Below are positions 47,720-56,876 of a stretch of 64,000 nucleotides of DNA, piece by piece. The translations under genes and the position numbers were made by a program. Within the stretch, counting starts at the first letter, position 1. Each line of letters starts with the position of its first letter. The DNA is from Bermanella sp. WJH001 (GTDB lineage Bacteria; Pseudomonadota; Gammaproteobacteria; Pseudomonadales; Oceanobacteraceae), in NCBI RefSeq assembly GCF_030070105.1, contig NZ_JASJOO010000002.1, positions 1,604,090 to 1,668,089 on the forward strand, written 5' to 3'. The notes beneath the pieces are model-generated. The model searched no databases. It was not told the origin of the DNA and saw only the letters and a list, made by a program, of their open reading frames with translations.

Positions 47720-49186
47720 CTATAAATTACCTTGAATGTGCTCCATTACGAAGTCATAGGCTATTTGGCCAACTTCACGACCAATCGCTTGTCCCGCTGG
47801 CACTGCGTCAGGGAAATGTACTCCTGCCCAAACACGAGATTCACCACAATCATTTTCAAAGTCTGTCCAAGTTTCAAAAACAATCTGAGTATCTGCCGCA
47901 GGTGTAACACCAGGTTCAACTCCAGATGCTCCAGCGGGGATAGGAATATACCAATCTAAATCATCACTACCCAAAAATTGTCGAGCTGCCAATGCATGCG
48001 CAGTACAAAAGCTTGCTGAAGCAGATGGATACTCAGGGTGATCCGCTACACTCATGTAACTTTTCCATTGATTAGCTGGCATATCACTCACCGTACCTTG
48101 CCCAGGGCCTCCCCAACTGGTTACTGTATTATCTTTCCAGATATAGCCGATTGCACTAAACGGACGAACGGCATCATGGCGGTATTTTTCTTGCCAAATG
48201 GCGATAGCCGTATCAAATGCAGCTAGGTTCACAGCAAAATCAAGATGCACAAAATCCATTAAAGACAATTGATATAGCTGAGCGGCTTGTAACGCAGAAA
48301 AACCTAAACTTCTAAATTTATTATCAAAGAACTCTGCTTTGAGTTTTTGATCTTCAGTAAGGTTTGCTGATGCCTCTAATACAGCTTCCGCTTGATTGAC
48401 ATATCCATTCCAATTAAGAACAAAACTATTCCAAGGTCTTGGTGCACGAAATACCTTGGGACTAGGATAAGAATAAGGTGTCACATTTTTAAGCTGAGGT
48501 GTTACAAATTGTTGAGCTTTAAAAAGCCCACCACCACTACCCACAATCGCAGGCTGCCACTTACTCGGGAATATTAATTTGTTTGGTGAATTCTTTGCTT
48601 TATAACCTGTATAGTCTGCATAAGGCATACGATTATATTTTGCTTCTGCCCCATCAGAAGCTATGTTACCTAATTGGTTCATGCCATCATTTTCACGATT
48701 GAGTACAACATTTATGCCGGCAAGATTTCCCAATCCTTCGGGCGTATTAATATCAGTCGTCGTATTAAATGGATCAAGCCCAACATTGGATAACATCGTA
48801 TTCCATGTTTCGATCCGCTTTGGATGCAAGCTTTTCATCACATGATAACTTGCATAAAAAAGTGCAATATTTTTTTCACGATTAGAGTCTTCGCTTTTAC
48901 GATGACTATGCTTTGTATAAACCCCGATTGCTGTTGGGTGATAAGGTGCAATAGCATCAAACCAAGCATTCGTGATTAATGTTGTATTGCGCAAGATTAA
49001 AGTGGCATCTCCAGCACCTGCAGACACATCTTGTAAAATCACAGGAATAACGGTCGGAATAATCACTTCAGCAGGCGCGTTACCTGCGTCAAAGTCAAAA
49101 CTATAGGCATGAGCTAATGGCATAAAACTGAATACAACAACCAGTAAGCTTGCTTTTACTTTTTTAAGTAAAACGAATGGCTTCAT
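47720..49186 (-). CDS. Secreted vanadium-dependent haloperoxidase / PAP2-type protein
   Basis: The 488-residue protein has a signal peptide (to about residue 27, ending LAHA). The three phosphate/vanadate-binding motifs of the acid phosphatase-haloperoxidase superfamily are present: K-x6-RP in KYRHDAVRP, the SxS-type loop in EYPSASASFCTAHA, and SR-x5-H in SRVWAGVHFPDA. Either halide oxidation or phosphatase activity is possible; sequence alone does not decide. The C-terminal catalytic region is about residues 330-485. It is monocistronic with an AT-rich upstream region. Confidence 0.75.
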   Translation of the reverse strand: MKPFVLLKKVKASLLVVVFSFMPLAHAYSFDFDAGNAPAEVIIPTVIPVILQDVSAGAGDATLILRNTTLITNAWFDAIAPYHPTAIGVYTKHSHRKSEDSNREKNIALFYASYHVMKSLHPKRIETWNTMLSNVGLDPFNTTTDINTPEGLGNLAGINVVLNRENDGMNQLGNIASDGAEAKYNRMPYADYTGYKAKNSPNKLIFPSKWQPAIVGSGGGLFKAQQFVTPQLKNVTPYSYPSPKVFRAPRPWNSFVLNWNGYVNQAEAVLEASANLTEDQKLKAEFFDNKFRSLGFSALQAAQLYQLSLMDFVHLDFAVNLAAFDTAIAIWQEKYRHDAVRPFSAIGYIWKDNTVTSWGGPGQGTVSDMPANQWKSYMSVADHPEYPSASASFCTAHALAARQFLGSDDLDWYIPIPAGASGVEPGVTPAADTQIVFETWTDFENDCGESRVWAGVHFPDAVPAGQAIGREVGQIAYDFVMEHIQGNL

Positions 49187-49534
49187 TTTTTAGTCCCTAA
49201 ATAATTTGGTTGGAAAATTGCTGTACTCATATCAATAACCAAAACTAACTAAAACTACTAATATGAATAACGTTTGAATTCTATGCCAGCTAAATAGCAG
49301 AAGCCTAAGCAATCAAAGTGATTCCCCAATAAATGCTTAGACTAATATAGTCAGGGTTGTATATAAGTCCGGCTTGGGTATTGCCTAAGATAACCAAGAA
49401 GCATGGACAACTGCCTAGTAGCACCCAATAAACATTAATATTTGTTATGAGTAATCATCAGATATATTCATTTAAATAATATATAAAAACCTTCTACCAT
49501 GATGCTCAAATATTTGGGCATGCAGGCTAATAAG
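49187..49534. other. AT-rich intergenic region
   Basis: Divergent promoter region of the haloperoxidase and quinone oxidoreductase genes. I see no RNA gene, clear palindrome or short ORF with a ribosome site. Confidence 0.4.
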
Positions 49535-50506
49535 ATGAAAAAAGTGATATGCGAGCAATTCGCCCCCATTGAAGCGTTAAAGGTCGTGGATACCCCGTCC
49601 CCTGAAGTTAAAAAGAATCAAGTGCGCATCAATGCTAAAGCCATTGGTGTGAATTACCCTGATGGCTTGTTAGTACAGGGGTTGTACCAAATGAAACCAC
49701 CTACCCCGTTTACCCCAGGTATTGAAGTGGCAGGGGTCATTGATGCTGTAGGTGAAGGAGTAGATACACTAAAAGTAGGTGATGCCGTTGCCGCCATTAT
49801 GCCCATAGGCGGATATGCTGAGCAGGTTGTATTGCACCAGTCTATTGTTCAACCTCTTCCAAGTGGGGTTTCACCTCAAGACGCAACTGCACTTATGTGT
49901 GCATATGGCACTTCTCATCATGCTTTAAAACAACGGGCAAACCTACAGGAAGGTGAGCATGTTTTAGTGCTGGGTGCCGCTGGCAGTACAGGCATTGCCG
50001 CTATTGAAATTGCAAAAGCCATGGGCGCAAAAGTTACAGCGGTCGCATCAACTCAAGAGAAACTGGACCTCGCACAAAAACATGGTGCTGATAACCTTGT
50101 GCTCAATAACGATGAACTTGCGGATAACCTTAAAAAGATAGCGGGCAACAAGGGCTTTGATATTGTTTTTGACCCTATCGGTGGTGATGCATTTGATGCC
50201 AGTATTCGACGCATGGCATGGAACGGTCGATATTTGGTGATAGGGTTCGCCTCAGGGCGCATACCAGAGTTTGCCGTCAACTTGGCACTGGTAAAAGGTT
50301 TTAGCGTAATGGGTGTGTTTTGGGGAAGTTTTGTGCAAAAACAACCACAAGATTATATGGCAAACCAAGTTGAGCTTTTTGCTTGGTATAACAAAGGGCT
50401 ACTCAAGCCCCACATACATAAAATTTATTCAATTGATGACGTACAACAAGCATTAAACGATGTATTGCAACGTAAAGTCGCCGGTAAAGTGGTACTCGCT
50501 CCTTAA
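49535..50506 (+). CDS. Zinc-independent NADPH:quinone oxidoreductase (MDR family)
   Basis: The 323-residue protein has the medium-chain dehydrogenase fold without zinc ligands: GIEVAGVIDAVGEGV in the N-terminal domain, the nucleotide motif VLVLGAAGSTGIAAIEIAKA and FDPIGGDAF. The closest type is QorA-like oxidoreductase, reducing quinones or enals with NADPH. The ATG at 49535 gives the usual MKKVICEQF start; frames 12 codons earlier start at 49499 without improved support. It stops 1 base from the convergent EIIC-EAL gene. Confidence 0.88.
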   Translation: MKKVICEQFAPIEALKVVDTPSPEVKKNQVRINAKAIGVNYPDGLLVQGLYQMKPPTPFTPGIEVAGVIDAVGEGVDTLKVGDAVAAIMPIGGYAEQVVLHQSIVQPLPSGVSPQDATALMCAYGTSHHALKQRANLQEGEHVLVLGAAGSTGIAAIEIAKAMGAKVTAVASTQEKLDLAQKHGADNLVLNNDELADNLKKIAGNKGFDIVFDPIGGDAFDASIRRMAWNGRYLVIGFASGRIPEFAVNLALVKGFSVMGVFWGSFVQKQPQDYMANQVELFAWYNKGLLKPHIHKIYSIDDVQQALNDVLQRKVAGKVVLAP

Positions 50507-50507
50507 C

Positions 50508-52535
50508 TTATTTTTGGTGCTTTACACAGTATGCCACCAGCTCCGGAAGCGGCAGTGGCATACTGAAGAACTGGCCTTGATATTGATCACAACCCAGTTT
50601 TTGCAATATCTCTAATTGCACTGCTTGCTCAACCCACTCTGCCACCAAAATGGCATTCATGCCATGAGCAAGCTGCCCCATACTTTGCACAATCTCTTGC
50701 ACCATGCTGCTGGTTGCAACATCTTTAATCAGCACACCATCAATTTTGATGGTATGAACCGGAAAGGATTTTAAATAATGCAACGATGTATGACCCATTC
50801 CAAAATCATCAACTGCGATTCTAACTCCCATGCGCGCTAAGCGTTGTAAACCATTCACAAGATCATCATCCAAATGTAGCTGGCGTCCTTCGGTAATTTC
50901 TAACTCCACATACATTGGGTCAATTGTGAAGCGTTTAAGACGCTGCTGCACATCATAAATAAACGTTGAGTTTTCTAGCTGTATCGGTGAGATATTAATC
51001 GCAATAGGAATAGGACGAAAACCATGGGTGCGCGCCATAATGTTCATATCTTTAAAGCAACGCTCAATAATCCACAACCCCAAGCTATGAATACAACCAT
51101 TCTCTTCTGCAATAGGAATAAAAACAGGAGGGGGGAGCGCCCCAAAAACAGGGTGTTTCCAGCGAATTAATGCTTCTGCACCCAGTATAATCCCATCATG
51201 ATTAAGTTTTGGTTGATAATAAATCTCAAGATTTTCTTTTTTATTTAAGTCCAGCGCAATGCGTCGACAAAATATGCCCAGCTCATCAGGACTACGTAAT
51301 GCCTGGCGCACATCAAAATCATTTCGACACATCATTGAAATAAATGTTTGTATTTTTTCCGCTTGTTTTGCCCCTTGGTGTGCTTCATGTCGCTTAACAA
51401 ATGGTAAATAAACCAATGCACTTAGTATGCAAATCACAAGTTGAATGGCAGCTCCGCTCCAATGATCTGCCAGTAAATAGCCACTTAAAAGAAACGGCAT
51501 ACTCCATGGAATATTGTGCGTACTAAACGTAACAATACCGCTAGACAGGGCAAGGGCTGCTAACAACATCGCCAATACAGGCATGAGAATAAACGGCAAA
51601 AAGAAATAACGATTAAACACGATTGGCAAGCCAAAAATAATAAGCTCATTGATATTAAATAAGCTTGGAATCATGGCATAACGAGCAAATTTACGATTAC
51701 TTTCCCGCCTAGAAAGAAACATCGCCATGACTAAGCCTAGGGTACAACCAGAGCCACCTAGATACGCAAAATGACTCATCATCTCACCAGTGAAGTTTTC
51801 AGGGTTAGTGGTTTCAAATACAACCTCAGCCACAGTGGCAATAACAGAAGTGCCATGAATACCTGCAAACCATGCAAACTGATTAATCATAATCACTTTA
51901 ATGGACTGCCACAGGCTTAAGCCTTCAGACGAGTCAACCCCACCAATTAGCCACAATGTAACTGTGGCAATAATATCCACATGCATAAATAAATATGCAT
52001 AAACTAAAATTAATACGATTGGTAACACCACAGCAGGAAAGATCATGCGGATAACAATGGAGAGTTGACCGTGTATCTCATGTTCTAGATACGATAACTG
52101 AACCGGAGCAAAACGAACCCATACAATAAATAATTCAGTAAAAATAATACCCAACAACAATGCATGGATAATATGTTCAAAACCAAAATTAGAAAATGCC
52201 TTAATAGAACCTGCGGTATACAACATAATCACCAAGGTCACACCTGAGATCATTGCAATCATAAGTGCGTCTATTCGCAAATCATATAAAGCTTTATAAG
52301 CATTCGCTAATTGATAACTGATGCTACAGACTAAAAAAAGCGATACCAAACCGTAAGTTGCATGAAATATTAAGGTGGCAATCTCAAAGACAAACATGCC
52401 TTCAAGATGGGGGAAATAAACAGGAAATTGCGTAAATGTAAGCGCCAAGGCCCCTAAAAAGAGCATAGGTAGCAAAGCGACAAAACCTTGCTGAGTACAT
52501 GTTAGCCACAATTGTGCGCGTTGTAAGTACGTCAT
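50508..52535 (-). CDS. PTS EIIC-like membrane domain fused to an EAL phosphodiesterase domain
   Basis: The 675-residue protein has an N-terminal membrane part (about 1-390, around ten helices) with lactose/cellobiose EIIC hallmarks: FAWFAGIHG and NELIIFGLPIVFN. The C-terminus (about 420-670) is a complete EAL domain. AEALIRWKHP, NISPIQL, LEITEGRQ, VDDFGMGHTSL, TIKIDGVLIK and GQFFSMP are all visible, and the second-metal Glu motif reads AEWVE in place of AEGVE. No EIIA or EIIB gene is nearby, so the sugar-binding domain probably serves as sensor controlling c-di-GMP breakdown rather than as transporter (inference). Divergent from a GGDEF-EAL gene. Confidence 0.85.
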   Translation of the reverse strand: MTYLQRAQLWLTCTQQGFVALLPMLFLGALALTFTQFPVYFPHLEGMFVFEIATLIFHATYGLVSLFLVCSISYQLANAYKALYDLRIDALMIAMISGVTLVIMLYTAGSIKAFSNFGFEHIIHALLLGIIFTELFIVWVRFAPVQLSYLEHEIHGQLSIVIRMIFPAVVLPIVLILVYAYLFMHVDIIATVTLWLIGGVDSSEGLSLWQSIKVIMINQFAWFAGIHGTSVIATVAEVVFETTNPENFTGEMMSHFAYLGGSGCTLGLVMAMFLSRRESNRKFARYAMIPSLFNINELIIFGLPIVFNRYFFLPFILMPVLAMLLAALALSSGIVTFSTHNIPWSMPFLLSGYLLADHWSGAAIQLVICILSALVYLPFVKRHEAHQGAKQAEKIQTFISMMCRNDFDVRQALRSPDELGIFCRRIALDLNKKENLEIYYQPKLNHDGIILGAEALIRWKHPVFGALPPPVFIPIAEENGCIHSLGLWIIERCFKDMNIMARTHGFRPIPIAINISPIQLENSTFIYDVQQRLKRFTIDPMYVELEITEGRQLHLDDDLVNGLQRLARMGVRIAVDDFGMGHTSLHYLKSFPVHTIKIDGVLIKDVATSSMVQEIVQSMGQLAHGMNAILVAEWVEQAVQLEILQKLGCDQYQGQFFSMPLPLPELVAYCVKHQK

Positions 52536-52707
52536 AGATGACCATCATTCCATTATCTACTAAGCATAATAGAAAACAGAACTAATTTCGATGAAACGGA
52601 TCACTTAAATCACAAGCCGCCCCAGTGCCTTCCTAGTAAATAGCTCTGCATAAGTACCATTGTTAGCTAAGCTTATAGAATGTCTTAGGTTGTATTATTG
52701 ATGTCTT

Positions 52708-55509
52708 ATGAGCATAAAAGCGGTCCCCTTTCAACAACTGGTAGAATATGCCCCTGCGGGTATATTTCATAGTGATGCCAAGGGGCTGATCTGCTATGCC
52801 AATGAACACTGGCTAAACTTACTCGGACTGAGCAAGCGCAAAACAGACCCATTTGATTGGTTTCACGCCATTGATGATCATCAACTAACAGCGTTCAAAA
52901 ATGAGTGGCATTCGTGCATAGAAGCACATGAATCTTTTCATTATGAAACCAAGCTAAAACCGCAAAATGGTTTAACTCGATATATCCGCATTGATGCAAA
53001 CCCCATCATCCAAGACACACAATTAACGGGATATGTGGGTCACATAAAAGACATAACCTTACGAACCAAGCAGGAAATTGAGCTAAAAAAAAGTAATGAT
53101 CTAGCAAAAAATCTTATTGAACAATCAAGAATTCCATACGCAGTAAGAGAGCACGACGATCATATTAGTTATATCAATCCAGCGTTTACCCATGTGTTTG
53201 GTTACGACCTGGCGGATATACGAACAGCCAATGATTGGTATGAAAAAGCATATCCAGATGAACGCTACCGCAAAGCCGTCAAACGAGACTGGGAATATTA
53301 TCTAAACAACTTAGAAAAAGTACACGATATTGCAACCATGGAAGCTCGCATAACCTGTAAAAATGGCAGCATTAAAACGGTACTGGTTTCACCTTCTAAG
53401 TTGCTTGGCGTTTGTGAAGACCAATTCTCAGTGAGCTTCTATGATATTAGTGAATTAAAATTAGCCCAAGATCTTCTAGAAAAAAGCCAAGAACGCTTTG
53501 CACTTGCAGTAAAAGGTAGCGGCGTTGGCATATGGGACTGGAACATAAAAAGTGGGCACGTATTTTTTGCCCCCGAATTTAAACAAGAACTAGGCTACAG
53601 TGATGAAGAGTTTCCAAGTACCGTTGCATCCTTCTATCAATACCTACACCCAAGCGACAAACAAAAAGTCATTACCGCTTTTAATAATCACATCTCCAGT
53701 GAAAACACACCGTATTATATAAAGTATCGAATGCGCCATAAAGATGGGACCTACCACTGGTACCAAGGCGTTGGGCAAGCGCTTAAATCCGAAAATGGCG
53801 ATGCTTATCGTATGGCTGGCAGTCACACAAATATTTCTCAGCAAATGCTAAACCATGACGAGCTATCACTGGCTAAGATGGTATTCGACCATAGCGGTGA
53901 AGCCATTATCACCACGACGGTGAGCGGAGAAATTCAAGCAACCAACCCAGCATTTAGTCATATCACTGGCTTTGAGAAAGAAGAATTAGTTGGATCAAAC
54001 ATTACAAAAATAAAAAGCAGCAGAAATACAAAATTTATTATTAAAGAAATCAGTCAAGATCTAATAGAAAAAGGGGTATGGGCAGGTGAAATCTGGTGTA
54101 TAACAAAAAACAATAATGACATTGCCGTTTCCGTGATTATTAACGCCATTAAAAATCATAAAGGTGAAACCAAAAAATTCATTGCACTATTCACAGATGT
54201 CACTGAAAAAAAGAAAACCCAAGAAACCATCTGGAAACAAGCTCACTACGACAACTTAACGCAACTATTAAATAGAAACAGCTTTGCTAAATATATCGAT
54301 AGCGCCATAGTTGGTCAGCAACCTTTTGCATTATTATTTATTGATTTAGATCATTTCAAACAAGTCAACGACACCCTTGGGCATAATGTTGGCGATGAAT
54401 TACTGGTACAAGCTGCACATCGCATAAAACATTGCGTTAGAAATTCAGATATTGTATCTCGATTTGGTGGTGATGAATTTACGGTCGTATTATCTGGCGA
54501 GCTAAGTGAAACCATCATTGATCGTATATGCACTCAAGTGATTGAAAGCCTAGCGACACCTTACGACTTAAATGGCGAAGCCGCTTATATCAGTGCCAGT
54601 ATTGGCATCACACAGTTCCCAAAAGACAGCCATGATGCTGAAACATTGTATAAATATGCCGATCAAGCCATGTACAACGCGAAACAAAACGGGCGGAACC
54701 GTTACGCATTCTTTACCAAAGACCTTGAAATTGCGGCCAATCGTCACAGAGAGGTCACATCAGATTTACGTAAAGCCTTGGATAACAATGAATTTTATGT
54801 GGTGTACCAACCCATCATTAATCTCAACAATGGACAAATCTATAAAGCAGAAGCACTACTACGCTGGCATCATCCAAAGCGAGGTTTAGTGAGCCCTAAT
54901 GAATTTATTCCTCTTGCAGAAGAAACCGGCTTAATTAACGAAATTGGAGACTGGGTATTTAAGCAAGCAGCTGTGCAAGCAAAAATTCTGCGCAAAAAAA
55001 TAAATGAGAACTTTCAAATCAGCATCAATAAAAGCCCAATACAGTTTTACAACGATCACGAAACAGGTCACGCACTATGGAGCGAGTTCTTGAGCACTAT
55101 CAATTTAAGTGGCAGCGCCATTGCAGTAGAAATAACTGAAGGTTTATTACTAGACAGTACCGAGATGGTCAAAGAGAAACTCATTGATTTTCAAAAGAAC
55201 AATATGGCCGTTAGCCTTGATGATTTTGGAACAGGATATAGCGCGTTAAGCTACTTGAAAAAATTTAATATTGATTACATCAAAATTGATCGCAGTTTTG
55301 TAATGAACATTGAGGTGGATGACTACAATCGGATTTTATGCGAAACCATTATTGGTATGTCTCATAAGCTAGGAATGAAAGTCATTGCGGAAGGGGTTGA
55401 AAATGAACAGCAAAAGCAAATCTTACTTAAAGCAAAATGTGATTACGGGCAAGGTTACTTATTCTCCAAGCCCGTAACCGCTGAACATTTAATTAAATTA
55501 ATTAAATAA
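52708..55509 (+). CDS. PAS-GGDEF-EAL cyclic-di-GMP signalling protein
   Basis: The 933-residue cytosolic protein has about four PAS domains (roughly 8-120, 133-250, 262-380, 390-500). A GGDEF domain (about 510-670, intact RFGGDEF near 588) and an EAL domain (about 680-930; KAEALLRW, EITEGLLL, LDDFGTGYS, IAEGVE, GQGYLFSKP) follow. Both catalytic sites look intact, so it could make or break c-di-GMP depending on PAS input. No inhibitory RxxD motif was looked for beyond inspection. The ribosome site is weak. It shares a 172-base promoter region with the EIIC-EAL gene. Confidence 0.92.
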   Translation: MSIKAVPFQQLVEYAPAGIFHSDAKGLICYANEHWLNLLGLSKRKTDPFDWFHAIDDHQLTAFKNEWHSCIEAHESFHYETKLKPQNGLTRYIRIDANPIIQDTQLTGYVGHIKDITLRTKQEIELKKSNDLAKNLIEQSRIPYAVREHDDHISYINPAFTHVFGYDLADIRTANDWYEKAYPDERYRKAVKRDWEYYLNNLEKVHDIATMEARITCKNGSIKTVLVSPSKLLGVCEDQFSVSFYDISELKLAQDLLEKSQERFALAVKGSGVGIWDWNIKSGHVFFAPEFKQELGYSDEEFPSTVASFYQYLHPSDKQKVITAFNNHISSENTPYYIKYRMRHKDGTYHWYQGVGQALKSENGDAYRMAGSHTNISQQMLNHDELSLAKMVFDHSGEAIITTTVSGEIQATNPAFSHITGFEKEELVGSNITKIKSSRNTKFIIKEISQDLIEKGVWAGEIWCITKNNNDIAVSVIINAIKNHKGETKKFIALFTDVTEKKKTQETIWKQAHYDNLTQLLNRNSFAKYIDSAIVGQQPFALLFIDLDHFKQVNDTLGHNVGDELLVQAAHRIKHCVRNSDIVSRFGGDEFTVVLSGELSETIIDRICTQVIESLATPYDLNGEAAYISASIGITQFPKDSHDAETLYKYADQAMYNAKQNGRNRYAFFTKDLEIAANRHREVTSDLRKALDNNEFYVVYQPIINLNNGQIYKAEALLRWHHPKRGLVSPNEFIPLAEETGLINEIGDWVFKQAAVQAKILRKKINENFQISINKSPIQFYNDHETGHALWSEFLSTINLSGSAIAVEITEGLLLDSTEMVKEKLIDFQKNNMAVSLDDFGTGYSALSYLKKFNIDYIKIDRSFVMNIEVDDYNRILCETIIGMSHKLGMKVIAEGVENEQQKQILLKAKCDYGQGYLFSKPVTAEHLIKLIK

Positions 55510-55514
55510 ACAAT

Positions 55515-55829
55515 TTAGTCAGCATAAAGATCTTGATTCACCACATCCCAATCATAAGAAGTCTCATAACCAGATTCAGTTTTAACAAACACTTTATACA
55601 CTTCTAGGCCTGCGTCTGTTAATTCACCTGCAGCTTTAACATCAAGACCTTCAAAGTTTCGCAACTGTTGATTACTCAACCCAGATAATGCAACTGATTG
55701 ATTATCCTTGACTAAATGATAATCCCCTTTAGAAAACATCACTTTACCTTCAATGGTTTTAAGCGATGAGGCCGACGCTTGCGCCGCTAAAGCGAATAAA
55801 ATGGCACACAATACGATGAGTTGTTTCAT
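55515..55829 (-). CDS. Small periplasmic protein of unknown function
   Basis: The 104-residue protein has a signal peptide (MKQLIVLCAILFALAAQASA) and a mature part of about 84 residues with beta-rich character (IEGKVMFSKGDYHLV, ALSGLSNQQLRNFEGLDVKA), reminiscent of small OB-fold-like periplasmic proteins. The ATG at 55829 follows AAGGAG by 6 bases. A longer frame to 55862 is not supported. Not recognised further. Confidence 0.65.
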   Translation of the reverse strand: MKQLIVLCAILFALAAQASASSLKTIEGKVMFSKGDYHLVKDNQSVALSGLSNQQLRNFEGLDVKAAGELTDAGLEVYKVFVKTESGYETSYDWDVVNQDLYAD

Positions 55830-55921
55830 GGTAGACTCCTTGTTATTTGAGTCTCCATTCAACCTAAGCTATATGACAAGCAAATGAATAATATATGACA
55901 ATCCGTTAATCTAGATGTCAC

Positions 55922-55952
55922 AAAAAAATCGCTTCATCACTGAAGCGATTTT
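55922..55952 (-). terminator. Terminator of fpr
   Basis: AAAATCGCTTCA-N4-TGAAGCGATTTT, a perfect 12-bp stem; on the minus strand a T-run of seven follows. It lies 12 bases after the fpr stop. Confidence 0.85.
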
Positions 55953-55963
55953 GTTGGCTGTTA

Positions 55964-56734
55964 TTATTCAACAAATGCACGCTCGATTACGTACTCCCCT
56001 AAATCCCCGTGGCGCGTTTCACTAAAACCTTGGGCATCAAGTATGGCGGTTAAATCCTTTAACATACTTGGGCTTCCACAAAGCATAAAGCGATCATCTT
56101 GTTTGTTCGGTGTGGGCAAGCCTAAATCTGAATATAAGGTGCCACTTTCCATTAAATTCGTCAGTCGCCCTTGGTTTTCATATTCCTCACGGGTCACAGT
56201 TGGATAGTAAATTAACTTTTCACGCACCAGTTCACCTAGGTATTCATCATTTGGCAGCTCGTTCATGATGTAATCTTGGTAGGCTAATTCTGATTTATAG
56301 CGAACCCCATGGGTCAAAATCACTTTGTCGTATTTTTCATAGGTGTAAGGATCACGAATAATACTTAAAAATGGTGCAAGGCCCGTTCCGGTACTGAGCA
56401 AATATAGGTTTTTTCCTGGCAACAGGTCATCCACCAGTAATGTGCCTGTGGGTTTTTTACTGATCAGGATTTCGTCCCCTGGTTGAATTTTTTGTAAACG
56501 AGACGTCAACGGGCCATCTTCGACCTTGATGCTAAAGAACTCCATCTCTTCTTCATAGTTTGCGCTGGCTATGCTGTATGCCCGCATTAACGGTTTATCT
56601 TCGAGCTGTAAGCCAATCATGATAAAGTGGCCATTCTTAAAGCGCAGACCCGCATCTCGAGTCACCTTGAAGCTAAATAAGCTATCATTCCAATGGTGCA
56701 CACTGGTGACGGTTTCTTTGTTAAAGCCTTTCAT
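55964..56734 (-). CDS. fpr: Ferredoxin/flavodoxin-NADP+ reductase
   Basis: The 256-residue FAD enzyme transfers electrons between NADPH and ferredoxin or flavodoxin. FAD motif RAYSIAS, NADP motif STGTGLAPFLSI and CGSPSML are present, and the C-terminus ends in AFVE as in Azotobacter/Pseudomonas-type Fpr. It is divergent from a Kef antiporter-LysR operon. In Pseudomonas the LysR regulator FinR neighbours and activates fpr. Confidence 0.94.
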   Translation of the reverse strand: MKGFNKETVTSVHHWNDSLFSFKVTRDAGLRFKNGHFIMIGLQLEDKPLMRAYSIASANYEEEMEFFSIKVEDGPLTSRLQKIQPGDEILISKKPTGTLLVDDLLPGKNLYLLSTGTGLAPFLSIIRDPYTYEKYDKVILTHGVRYKSELAYQDYIMNELPNDEYLGELVREKLIYYPTVTREEYENQGRLTNLMESGTLYSDLGLPTPNKQDDRFMLCGSPSMLKDLTAILDAQGFSETRHGDLGEYVIERAFVE

Positions 56735-56876
56735 GTTTCACCTATCTGTAAAAAGTATCTGCACTGAGCATAGATTTAAGCCTTATATTTGCAAAATGGT
56801 TTATTTATCTATAAATTATCGATTTTACAAATAAGCCTAGTCTATACTCTAGCCATCACTACTTTAGGTATCTTTC

